Shown here: in pieces, positions 46,975 to 58,293 of the stretch
Layout of the letters: each line of letters begins with the position of its first letter
How positions within the stretch are numbered: the stretch's first letter is position 1
From: Camellia lanceoleosa
Lineage: Eukaryota; Streptophyta; Magnoliopsida; Ericales; Theaceae
DNA: 64,000 nt
NCBI GenBank assembly: GCA_025200525.1
Contig: CM045760.1
Coordinates: 46,705,932 to 46,769,931 of the forward strand
Reading direction: 5' to 3'
Position numbers and translations under genes: made by a program
The notes under the pieces: generated by a model
Told to the model about the DNA's origin: nothing
Databases searched by the model: none
The model's input: the letters and a program-made list of their open reading frames with translations, nothing else

Positions 46975-49609
46975 CTAAGACAACAAAAACAAACAAACAA
47001 AAAAAAACATTAACAACACACAACAGCAAAGGGCCAAACAATGTACAAAAAATGCCATATTCATTGCCAAAGTCAATGAAATAACCTGACTACTTATTGG
47101 ACTATTTGATTTTTCAAAATAACGAACCCTAATGTCATATCCACATGAACCTTCACCTACTGACTGGAATGTTGGTTGAGCATAATATCGTTGAGGCATT
47201 GAATTTGGCACACAATATGGCACAACGTACATCTTACGCAAATTGTTTGACTACAACAAGGACAACATTAAATTAGGCTTCACAATTAGTCATAGAGTGT
47301 CCTATTATACCCACAACAAAATAATAAAATCTGAAACTAACACTCACATGATATGTGGGATACATCAATGAAGGAGGCACGGAATTACCACCAATGGCAA
47401 CAAATGGATTAAGAGGATAAAGAAGAGGAACATGTTGATGAATATAGACATCTTCTCTAATAGATAATGGAGACGGTCTCACTGTTGGACCTCCGATAGA
47501 TTGTGAAGAAGCCAAGCTGTTAGCATGGTTTTTTTTTATAAAGTTCGCTACCAACCACATTTCACTCTCATTTTTCCCTTACTAGTTGCCACCTTTTTCT
47601 TTAAGCCTTTCGGTTGCACAATATGATTGTCATCTTCGCAATCCACTTCAAAGCTTTGGGTTTCATCGTCAGTATGTACTTCATTTTCAATACAAAAATG
47701 AGAACTTAACTTGCATTCAACATTTGCACCTAATGTAGCGACTTGTGTAATTGCAAAATCATAGGTTCCTCAATTTCAGCAGCTTTACATGCTATTGCTC
47801 TAAAAGCGGTCATTAATGTCTTATACCGCGAGGCTTGTTGGAATTTTACATAAACTTGAATGTCATTTCCCTTAATGTCCTTCACAGTTTCTCCTCTTGC
47901 TTGCTTGATCCATCTCTTTACAATGTATTCTGAAGGAACCTTCATCTTCAATGTCTCTAAAAACCTTCAAAGAGTGAGAACACAAAACTCCTTCATTTTC
48001 AAACTTTGTACAATTACAACCCAAAGAGCCATCCCTCTCCATCTTCACTTTCCTTGCATGTTTGCTACCAACAATAACAACTGTGAAAATAGTACAAGCC
48101 TCAACATATTCAATTACTTCTATGTTCGATTCAATGGATCGAAAATACTCATTTTGGAATTCCTCAAAAATCTTTTTTGAGTACACATTACCCATTTGAA
48201 TTAACATTCTTATAGTCGCTTTTACCTTTGGCAACCTTTGGCACAAAGCATATCCTGCTTCTAACTCCATGTATCGCTTCTCATAAAGTACTCTTTCAAA
48301 ATGCATGAAGAATTCATTTAAATTAAAATCAGAATGAATGTAATCCTTCAAAAAAGTATTAAAAAATTTACTAAGTTGTGTAGTACTTATTTCTGCAGCC
48401 CATGTTGATCTAACATATGGCCAACCCCATTTTTCTTTCACTGTTAAAGTCAATTTCAACCAATGGTTATCATGCGCATCATATTTATTAAGCATTTCAG
48501 CCCACTCTAACTTCCATTGATTTTCATCTTCAATGTCAAACAGGAATTTATTTAGTACACCCTTTACTCCCTTATCTTAGAGCAGACAATTAACATGTTT
48601 TAATACATTTGCATCAAATGCCAAGTACATATGGTGACTCGTGTTAGGAATAACAATGGGTATGGCTTTAGCCATTGCAACGTCTTGATCGGCGAACAAA
48701 GTTTTTGGTGCTTTTCCTGACATAGCCTCTAGAAAAGTTTGAAATAACCATACAAACGATTCGGCAGTCTCATTATACAACAAGGCTATAACTGTTTCCC
48801 TATGATAGTTAAATCCCACAAAAGATGCAGAGGGTCTATGTTCTTTGTTTAACTTGTAAGTCGTATCAAATGTAACAACATCACCAAAGTGGGTATAATC
48901 CATGATCATTTGTGTATTAGCCTAAAACATATTTGTAATTTGCTCCTCATTATCTAAATAGAAAGCACCAAAAAAAAAAAAAAAAAAAAAGATTCTGCAA
49001 AAATTTTTCTTTAAAGTATTGTAACACATTGCCTACTTCCCCATATGCTAAACTTTGTTGTCATTTGGTTCTCAAATAATTTTTTTGATCTAATTTTGTA
49101 AACCTAAGACATTGCCTCCCACCAGCTTCCCTACCCATGAGTTCAAAGGATTGGCCTAAATGAAGACCAGATTGTGCTGCCAAATCTAACTCAATTTCTT
49201 AGGTAGCCGATATCTTTCTTTGTGACGGCAACATGTGGGCACACTCGGGTGATACAAGATCATGGTTGTGTTTTTATTTGAAATCAATCACAACAAATTT
49301 CTCAGTACACTCATCTAATTTAACATAAAGTCAAGCCTCACAACCAGTCCTAGTTTTAGCTCTAGGGTTTTTTGCCAATGGGTCTCACTTGTCAACCTTT
49401 CGAAATCCCTCCTTGTTGCAAACCAAAAGTCTATAAATAAGTTGGTTAGTGAACTTGTTCTTCCTAGAATAATCACTTCTTATGCTAAACCCCATTCTTC
49501 CTCCATATGCATTATAAAAATCATACGCATATTGTTCTGAATCATATGGCATTCCCTGTTTTGGCTTCCAAGCACAATCATTCTCAACTTTCATATCCAT
49601 ATCAAAATG
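46975..49609 (-). pseudogene. FAR1-type MULE transposase, broken
   Basis: Read on the minus strand from an ATG at 49600. A FAR1 DNA-binding domain (YDSEQYAYDFYNAYGGRMGFS; CNKEGFRKVD) is followed by its HNHDL end near 49265. Next is the DDE transposase core with DVVTFDTTY (about 48856-48882) and FADQDVAMAKA (about 48667-48700). A SWIM zinc finger follows, C-x-C...C-x-H as CNCTKFENEGVLCSH (about 47975-48021). A C-terminal tail has at least two exons (47343-47560 with donor CAT|GTGAGT; next exon from about 47252 after TTGTAG). In live elements this protein binds the ends and moves the element. Stops interrupt it after FRKVDK (49385), within the FAR1/DDE linker and after CLL (48577). The frame shifts between 49385 and 48909, and an A run at 48969-48989 (T in the gene) adds slippage. 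It is inactive. Confidence 0.85.
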
Positions 49610-50486
49610 AAACTAAAAAGCGATATAAATTTTTATCTTAGCTACAGATAAGTCATATAGGTTATATGGTTATTTGAAAATAAAATCAAATTTCAAAAGA
49701 AAAGCAAAATCAATCCACCTATAATCCAGGAATGATTACTGATAATGTTACAAGCTGAAAACTCCAAACAGGAAAAACAAATAGGAAAAATAAATGTTTA
49801 TGAATCAATTTCATTATTTTGGCACCAAGAACAAAGACACTATTAATGTTACAACCTGAAAACTCCATGAACAGTTTCCACATTGTTAGCTCTAAACGTC
49901 ATTATCAAGTCATTAAATCATATTATCTATATTATTTTGATACCTCCAAATCCCAAAGAATTTACTACAGACTGGGAACTTCAAAGATAATGGGGAAAAA
50001 CCCACACTATTGACTTGGATTAATATTATTCAATCAAACACTTGATTTAGATCATAGACAATCATATTCAATTGAACCAACCAAGCTTTCGTAATGATAA
50101 TTTCATTTCATAAGCTAGACATGGGCAAAATCCCCTGTTTCAACTATCAATCATTGAAATTCCAAACAAGAAAAAAGTGTAGAGAAAATAAAAACAACAG
50201 AGAAAAGAATAATATTTATTGGAAACTAATTCATAGCTTCACTTAACAATTCTATATTTATGAAAAAGCCCTAATTTTTGAAATCAAATACAAAATCAAA
50301 AACAGGTTGAACCAGGTTCAGGTCATGAAGCATTGCATAATCAAAAACTCATTCCTGAAACAGAGAGAGAGAAAGAGAGACAGGGACAGAGACAGAGATA
50401 GAGATAGAGAGCGAGAGAGAGAAAGAGCTTTGCCTGTGTAAGGAGAACCAAGGAAAGGCGTCAGCCGGTTGGGTTTGAAGAGCTTC

Positions 50487-50740
50487 TCGCCATCGTCAGG
50501 GGTGGGTCACCGGTGAGGGTGGGTCCGGTGGAGGAGAAAGGGGTTTAGCTCGAAGGAGACTGGGTGAGAATGATACACAAAAGTTGTATAACTTGTATTT
50601 TTGTTTGGGCGGGAAACTGAAATTTCAATTTCAAATTTTTTTTTTATTTTTATTTTTATAGCCATTGGATCTGCAATGGTTGATCTCAGCCGTTACACGG
50701 AAGAAATGAAGGAGAAGAGTCAAAGAGGGGATCCGAACTC
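50487..50740 (-). repeat. MULE right terminal inverted repeat and leader
   Basis: Inverse of 43041-43290. A GA-rich microsatellite (about 50361-50428) follows towards the transposase. Confidence 0.8.
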
Positions 50741-50749
50741 CTACTAATG

Positions 50750-51714
50750 ATCCTCTTCTCTTTAAAATTATATGTATCTTTCTTTACCTTCGAGATAGAA
50801 AATTAAATGTGAAAAGGTGATGATGATTGTGTGTTGGATTGGCTGGATTGACCTCTCTGTTTTGGAAGACATTAAATTGATTTTGTTTATTGTTTTTGGA
50901 ATTTTTCATTCTATGAATGAAAAGAAATATTTTAGAGAGAAAAATTTAATAGCTGCAGAAACTTTGGGTGACAGTGTTGGTGTACTTATGGGCAGCGAAA
51001 ATGATGTTATTAGTCCAATTGATTTTAATTGTTGGTATTTTTCAAATGTGTACAAGAGTAGAATGTGTGATGTTTAAAATTATAAATTTAATCAATTTAG
51101 TAACTTCATACCAATTAATTTAGTGAAAATTTTCTGTCAAAAACTTTAGCGTTGTTATCAATTTGACCAAATTGATGCTAAAACTAAAATTAAGAGTTAA
51201 AATTGACTTAATTAAAACTATAAGGACTAAAATGACACAAACGGCAAAATGTAGGGGCTGTCAATACAATTTTTCTTTTTTCTTTTTCTTTTTTTTTTTT
51301 TATAGAAAAACCTAATAAAATAAATATGTTAGAATTTTTAGATTGACCTAATTTTTTTTTCTTTTTTTTATAGATGATACATAATATTTAATTTTTTTGA
51401 AAAACAAATGATTAAAATTATTGAAACAAAATTCGTAATGTGCCTTATGAACCCGAACAACGCCTCTAGACTTGAAAGAATCTCCTCGTATTCATTAATT
51501 AAAGCCGCCATAACTTCAAGAGTAATACTATTCTAACCAAAAAATAAAATTCACTTTTCAAACCCAATAATCAATCAACTAATCACTCATATATTATTTT
51601 TCTATCTTATATATTTTTTAATTATCAATCAATTATCTCACTTACACATTATTGAATCTAAAAAATAGGCTTCTAAACTACTAATAGATTATAATAATTG
51701 GACTTAATTCCAGT
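50750..51714. other. Intergenic sequence with partial foldback copy
   Basis: An 86-codon open frame at 50817-51077 resembles no family I know and is probably chance. The stretch 51340-51475 ends in ATTGAAACAAAATTCGTAATGTGCC, resembling one arm of the foldback family at 40805. Confidence 0.4.
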
Positions 51715-52490
51715 CGAGTCCTACTGAAAACAAGTCATAGTAAAATTGTTGCTAAAAATAATTTTTTATGACGTTTTTTGCATATGTCGCTAAAAATTGA
51801 TAATTAATGACTTTTTTGTCAAAATTTTCAAACTATCGTTGAAAATTGAAAATTAGCGACTTTTTTTTGACAATTTTTTTAAACTATCGCTAAAAGTTAT
51901 AATTAGTGATACTTTTGTAAAATTTTCAAGCTATTGCTAAAAATTAACAATTAATTACATTTTTTAATAGTATTTGATGAAACACCATTAATTCTCACAG
52001 GACCTATTGGATAATAATTCTATCTATTAGGACCTACACGTAACTCTTTATATGTAAACTACCAAAAAATACTAATAGTTTAAATTTCTATCAAATCCTA
52101 TTGAAAATAAATCCAAATAAAATTGTTGCTAAAAATAAATTTTCGTGACAATTTTTTACATGTGTCGCTAAAAATTGACAATTAGTGACTTTTTGTTATC
52201 ATGGTTTTTATAAATTGTCACTAAAACTTAGAATTAGTGACTTTTTTTGTGACGCATTTTTCAAACCGTCGTTGAAAGTTAAAATTAGTGACTTTTTTTG
52301 TGACAATTTTTTTAAACCGTCGCTAAAACTTATAATTAGTGACATATTTTGTGACACAATTTCCAAACTGTCACTGAAAATTAACAATTAGTGACATTTT
52401 TTTAATAATGTTTGATAAAAAATGTCATTAATTATCATAAAACGTATTGGACAATAAGTCTATCTATTAGGACCTACACGTAAGTCTCCC
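51715..52490. repeat. Two tandem copies of a GTCGCTAAAAATT-array repeat
   Basis: Copy 1 (about 51715-52040) and copy 2 (about 52088-52490) each run from TCCTA(C/T)TGAAAA through AAAATTGTTGCTAAAAATAA and several TCGCTAAAAATTGAYAATTARTGAC units to CTATCTATTAGGACCTACACGTAA. Inside, about eight copies of TTAGTGACTTTTT alternate with (A/T)TGTCGCTAAAA. Part of this family is also at 21460-21651. Confidence 0.75.
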
Positions 52491-53740
52491 ATCATTTTTT
52501 CTAACTTAAGTCAACGTGCACTACAACGTATAAGAGTTTTAGAAACCTTTTTTTTTTTTTTTTTTTGGACACTAAATGTATAAATTTTGTTACCAAAAAT
52601 ATTTGAGGACTATTTTTAGTTGTCGCAAGGATAGTCATTAAAAGGTAGTTTCGAAAAGTTAAAAAATGAGTTTTAGGAAATTTTTTTTGAATATGCTACT
52701 AATAAATGCACTTTTACAGACAAAATAAGCTTGTTCCAAAAGTATTTACTTGTAGGACAAACTTCTAGTCTCAAAAGGTTATTAATTTATTACTAAATAT
52801 TCAATTTTATCACTAAAAATTAAATAATAACACTTATAGTGATAAAAATATTTAATACTTAAAAAAATAAATTTATTCTTAAATTTTTGTTTTTAAAATC
52901 TTGAATTCTTGTAAATTGTAATGGTGGGTGACAAAAGTCAGCACTGCTAATTTCCTATTACAATTCGTTGTTGATCGGACAACACTACCTGCAGGACCAT
53001 TGAAGAGGACAATATAAACCAAAGGAAATTTTTAATTGGTCCCATACAAAAGAGGCTCTCATATTGTAATAACCTAATGGTAAATTCTTTCACACTATAA
53101 GAAATTTTACCCACTTTATTTATTTTTTAATTGGTCCCAATATAAACCAAAGGAAATTTTTAATTGGTCCTATCTCCATGATTAGATTGGTACTAAGAAG
53201 ACTTTCATATCTAAACTGAATTATAGGTGAATCAGTTGTTTTGCAAAAAATGCCAATATAATAAAATTGATATCTAAATAATGAAACTTGTTCGAAATCC
53301 ATTATAAGCCATGGCAAAACAATGAGTATTGATTTCCACACCTTTTTCATATCTTGACCAAATTTTATGCCATTTCAAGAACTGCCATTTTGCATTTACC
53401 GATCCGTTGTACCTTTACCATGAGTTCTAGAAACCCTATTACCAAACAATTTGTATCATATTGAGATAGGAAAAGGGAAAGAGATATAATAATAATAATA
53501 ATAATATACAAAAATAAAATGTAAATGTGTGATGTGTTTTGAAAAGAGAGTAAAAGTGAGAATGAAAGGCCGCTCTCTTCCAAACCCCCCCCCCCCCCCC
53601 CCCAAATAAAAATAAAAATAAATGAATAAATAAATGAGAATGAAAGGAAGCGGGGGGAAAGTGTAAGAGAAAGAAGAGATGTTGCTATTTAATAATTTAA
53701 GAGAACGGAAATGGGGCATGAGGGAAAAATTAATAATTTA
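52491..53740. other. AT-rich intergenic sequence with a 34-bp direct repeat
   Basis: AATATAAACCAAAGGAAATTTTTAATTGGTCC occurs at about 53010 and again at about 53139. A C17-C18 run lies at 53585-53603 and an (AAT)n at 53488-53503. No gene supported. Confidence 0.55.
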
Positions 53741-53863
53741 GGTATTATTTGGTATAAATTAAATAAGTTTATTTATTTAAATCATATCACATTTTAATTT
53801 TTTTGTATATTTTTTCATTAAAAGTAAAAAAATATATTTATTTGGATCATCTCAAATAACTCC
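53741..53863. mobile_element. Small Tourist-like MITE
   Basis: 123 bp, ends GGTATTATTTGG / CAAATAACTCC, TSD TTA (53738-53740 and 53864-53866). Confidence 0.55.
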
Positions 53864-54211
53864 TTAATGAGAACGTTGCTATTTAAGTATAAAAACTAGA
53901 TATATTTTTTAAAAGGTTTGACATCTCTTAAGTTATCATCTCAATCTGAGAGAGTATTTAGCTTTAGTCACTACAAGAAAATCGAGTTTTAGCGGCGTTT
54001 TAAAAGTTTGAAAAACACCGCAAAATATTACAGTGACGTTTAAATTTTTCGTCATTGATATGGCCGCCGCAATAGCTTTACAGCGTTTGAAAACCATTGC
54101 TAAAACTATTAAGCAACATTTTCAAAATCTTTGACGTCCATCTCCCAAACTAACGTATGACATCACAATGACGTCATTTAGTGGCCTTTTTTGAAAAAAC
54201 TAGCCTCTTTT

Positions 54212-54243
<32 letters not shown>

Positions 54244-54756
54244 GGCTACTGCTGGAAGAATATGAAATAAAATATCTTTTTTTTTTGTTTGTGTTGCTGC
54301 TGCTACTGTTACAAGAATATGAAATAAAATATCATTTTTTTTCCTCTATGCTGTTGCAGGAGTATGAAATAAAATACCGAAGTTGGCATTCTCTGTGACT
54401 ATATATAGTTGCTATAAAATAAATGTTAGTGTGCACTACAAAGTTTATACTACAACTTTGGAAACAAAGTATAAACCAAAGAATTGAACTAATTGCACAT
54501 TTCATGAGATATTATCTAAACAAAACCAAAGGCTGAAAAACAAAAACCAAGTAGATAAGATAGTATCTAAGATTGAATAAATACTCATTGGAGCCAATGT
54601 TGGGTGATCTATGATTGAATTTTCAATGTTTGGTCCAAATTATAAGAACAATAATCCACACCAGAATCTGGAAATCATTGGAATGCACCCGGTTACAATA
54701 ATGCCAATTATTTCTGTAAATATGATGATCAAAGCATGTTGATGTATCAAAATATT

Positions 54757-55573
54757 TCAAACTTCAAAAGGTACAGCAGGGTCGAGCTTCACACAATTCA
54801 GTCGAACAGTTCCAAGAATGTACTCAGGGAGCTCCGCCTTTTCTTTGGCCTAAAAATATAGCTATTGTCAATACAAATCTATGTATAGCACACATGCTTT
54901 CATGGCTAAGAATTGGAAAGCAATTGAAATCAAATACATCAATCAAAAATGGAAAAAAAATAAAATAAAAACATTTCTACAAAAAAAAAAAAAAGAAAGA
55001 AAGAAAAAGAACTAAACTATTCTTGATCAATTTTGCAAGTAAACTATTTTAAAAATGAATCATATTGTTCCAAATTAAAGAATGATAAAATCTATTCTTA
55101 ACTAGTATGGAACTTTAAACTTCCTTGTTTTACCATTTTGAGACTAATATTGAACTTTTTCCATTAAAGCATTTACTAAGCATGATTTTCAAATTCACCA
55201 CAAAAAAAAAAAATTTTGGATATGAACACAAAGAAGAAGAAGAAGAAGAAGAAGAAGCATGATTTTCAATTACAAAATTTGCAGTAAGATTCCTTGATCA
55301 CAATGCATTAGCAACTTGGATATGGTCAAATGAATAAGCATTCATAACATCATATTTAAGCATCACAATTAGCACATGGTTAAATATGTTAGCTTCAATA
55401 TCCACTTGAGATGACTGTAACCAAAAAAAATAATCAAAACTGTTAGTTATCAATAGAGTCAGAACATAAACTCAAACTCAAACTGTGATTATCATTTATC
55501 AGGAAAGATAAATAAATAACTAGTAAGTATGAAAAGGAATTGCATGTTAATACAAAGTGTGTGTGTGCGCGCG

Positions 55574-55626
<53 letters not shown>

Positions 55627-56225
55627 AGAGAGAGAAGCAACCAAGCTACATACCATGACCTCAACAACTTTATCAGTACTTGGTTTGTTATCATTTGAGT
55701 ACCTAGCCATCCACACCTCTAAGCGAGTTACAGGAACTCTATTCTTCTTATTTGTTTCCTATAATTACAATTAAAATTAAATAACCAAATCAAAATATAC
55801 AATTTCAATTTGAAATATAAAGAAACTATATACCTCTGCTCGAATAGCTAAGAATGGTTTTCCGCCGATTATGTGATTTAATATCTTCTTCTTCCGAATT
55901 TCTTTGTTTTTCATACTTTTTTTTCTATTATATATGAACACAAACACAAGATAATTTATTAATTAACAAACTCAGCTTATGAGATTACAATAGAGTTCAA
56001 TAAACACATGCAAAAATATCTCTAACAGCAGCAGCCACCAATTAAACTAGCAACATTAAATGATACCTATGCCTTCCGAGTGCCCCAATAATATACTAAG
56101 CTCCACCATTGATGCTCATGTACTCTTTCGAGTCGATGAGTTAACCTATCAGCATCATATAATAGCCACCCAGTAGATACATAATGAAAGCCTCTTATGC
56201 GGTTTTGAGAAAACAAAATTAATCA
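54757..56225 (-). pseudogene. Plant En/Spm-type transposase (Transposase_24/Ptta-like) exons
   Basis: On the minus strand are recognisable coding blocks. The first (about 56075-56220) contains HEHQWWSLVYYWGT. The second (about 55835-55912) reads KNKEIRKKKILNHIIGGKPF and ends at donor GAG|GTATAT. The third (55654-55758, after acceptor TTATAG) has RVPVTRLEVWMARYSND and ends ATG|GTATGT. The last (54757-54849, after TTTTTAG) has EYILGTVRLNCVKLDPA and a stop. The order W-SLVxYW, NKxxR...GGKxF, RLEVWMA is that of plant CACTA-associated Ptta/En/Spm proteins. A GT/GC/GA microsatellite borders the third exon. Exon 1 appears to run into a stop (GTRKA then TAG), so it is probably dead. Confidence 0.65.
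55557..55632. repeat. Compound (GT)n(GC)n(GA)n microsatellite
   Basis: A short GT run, about ten GC dinucleotides, then about 20 GA dinucleotides, directly beside a transposase exon. Confidence 0.95.
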
Positions 56226-56522
56226 CCTTTGAAAAAAATTGAAAACAATAAGGTGCAACATATATATATTTTTCAAACCAAATAACTTCATATACTGGAT
56301 AGCTACAAACAAACTAGAATTCTTTCCCATAATATTGTAAAGGAACTGGTTTATAATGCTAGAAGGCTAACCATTACAAGTGTAAATGAATAATTACACG
56401 GCAACCAACCAAACTTGGGCCTGACCTGAGCCTAAACTTTATCCTAAATTGGCATGCCTAAGACATACCCGAGCTTAAACCAATGAACTCGGATTAGGCA
56501 TTTTTTGCACGAATAAACCCAA

Positions 56523-56524
<2 letters not shown>

Positions 56525-56596
<72 letters not shown>
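56525..56596. repeat. (AAT)n-(ATT)n perfect inverted microsatellite
   Basis: About 12 AAT units are followed at once by about 12 ATT units, so the whole 70-base block can fold into one long hairpin. Confidence 0.95.
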
Positions 56597-57841
56597 GAAA
56601 TGAGACAAATTCATTCAAGCAGAGGCTTTCATGGACATGGTAAAGGGGTTATGTCAATGAACAACCCTACAATTTAGCTAGATCATTAAACTTCTTCCTT
56701 ATCTAGCCGTTGATGACTATTTATTCTTTGTGTTCATCATACACATTACAACAATGATCTTGGAAATATTAAAATCCAAAAACAGACAACAAATTGCCAA
56801 CAATTTAACCACACCATAGTTTACTAGTGTATCTCCAGGCTAACAAAATAGCATAGTTTGTCAAACAAGTGATATACAAAAGCCAATTAGAGACCATAAA
56901 ATTTGTGTACCTTCCAAAACATCGAACAACATGACCCAAAAAATAATAAATGAATAAAAAAAACAATGAAAAAGTTTAGTACTAGCCTGGTTAGAAGAAC
57001 GAAATTGTATACAACATTATATCCATGGTGGATTCCTTGGAGAATCATCTTGGCAAAATATTCAAAAGAGAAGTCATCGAGTAAACAATGAAACACAAAC
57101 AGATTGCAATGCTAAAATTGTAAATAATCTAAAGAACTAGAACAGCAAGATCATCACACAAATTATATAAACTCCTTTTTTTTTTTTTTAATTTAATTTA
57201 ATTTTTTTAAACTAAAGAATGAAAAAATTGCAGAGTTAATTAGCAGATTTGACAATGAGAAAGTAGAGAACGAAAAATGTACCTGATATAAGAGCAAGAG
57301 AGATCAACTAGAACAGATCAATTTTGGATTTTGGATCTACGATTTGATGAAGAACATATCGATTTTGATGAAGAGCAGATTGATTTGATGAAGAGCAGCT
57401 AGAGCAAAGCCCTCGAGTGACAGAGATCGATGAAGAACAGCTAGAGAGTTCGATTGCGAGCTATAGAGATCGATGAAACGCAAACCATCGAGGGTTTTGG
57501 AATCTGTAATTAAGCAAATCGAGGGTTGAGAATGAGAGTGCTTGTGTTTGAAATTAAGCGAAAGAGAGTGAGAGCTTCAAGTCGAGGGTTGAGAATGAGA
57601 GCTTCAAATTAAGGGTTTTGGAAGAGAAGGCGACTGAGTTGTAGTAGAGACTGAGAAAAAGAGAGACTGGGTTGAAAGGGACGGAGGTTTGGATGGTCAA
57701 TACATTGACCCAATACGGCACCGTTTCACTAAGATCAGAGACAACATTTTTCAGAACGTTATGTTTCATTAATTTATAGTGGTGTTTTCATAAACGCCAT
57801 AAAACAACCGTTGCAATATCTCACTTTTCCTGTAGTGGGTA

Positions 57842-58165
57842 GGCCCATTTTGAAATTAATTCCGATAATTCAAACCGTTCACTTTTTAAAACTCGTTGAG
57901 TAGAATATTTATGTAAAAAATAAGATTATTGTATATTGGTAATTATATATTTGAATCATATTTGTTTTAAAAAAATAGATGACAAATATAATTTCAAGAA
58001 TAACCATTCATTTTTTGTAATATAAATTTGATTCAAACATATAGCTACTAATGTCCTGATCATCTTAATTTTTTATATGAATATTCTACTCAACGACTCC
58101 TGAAAAGTGAACAATTCGAATTATTGAAATTAGACCTATGGTGGGCTCTACGGATCACTCAAATT
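57842..58165. mobile_element. Foldback element, copy 4
   Basis: The left arm CCATTTTGAAATTAATTCCGATAATTCAAACCGTTCACTTTTTAAA...CTCGTTGAGTAGAATATTTAT faces the right arm ATGAATATTCTACTCAACGACTC...GTGAACAATTCGAATTATTGAAATTAGACC. GGTGGGCTCTACGGATCA ends it, like GGTGGGCCCCACGGGTTGAACA in copy 2. Confidence 0.65.
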
Positions 58166-58293
58166 CTCTCATATTGAGACCCAACATGAGAGAAGCTCAA
58201 CGTTTTTTAAACTCAATAATTTAGCAATCAATTAGGATATTTAAGATAACACACTCTCTCTCATATTTTTCTTAATTATCAATCAATTATATT

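Larger units (their letters stand above)
43041..50740. mobile_element. Mutator-like element (MULE) with two convergent genes
   Basis: It is 7,700 bp flanked by a perfect 9-bp duplication CTACTAATG (43032-43040 and 50741-50749), the hallmark of Mutator transposition. The terminal inverted repeats start GAGTTCGGATCCCCTC; the outer 83 bases match at 73 positions. Weaker similarity extends to about 250 bp, including CCTTTCTCCTCC and CCCTGACGRYGGCGA. Each end thus supplies a leader to one inward-facing gene: a GRF zinc-finger gene (+) from the left end and a FAR1-type transposase (-) from the right. A fragment of a host EMC1-like gene and a MITE are also inside. Confidence 0.93.
53969..57837. mobile_element. 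CACTA element with transposase remnants
   Basis: It is 3,869 bp with ends CACTACAAGAAAA(T) / (T)TTTTCCTGTAGTG. The flanks AGT / GGT differ by one base of a 3-bp TSD. Subterminal GGCGTTT...AACACCGC and AACGCCATAAAACAACCG motifs recur at both ends. The right end (57300-57700, minus strand) resembles a leader with repeated GATCTACAGCTCTTCATCGA-like segments. Confidence 0.75.
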
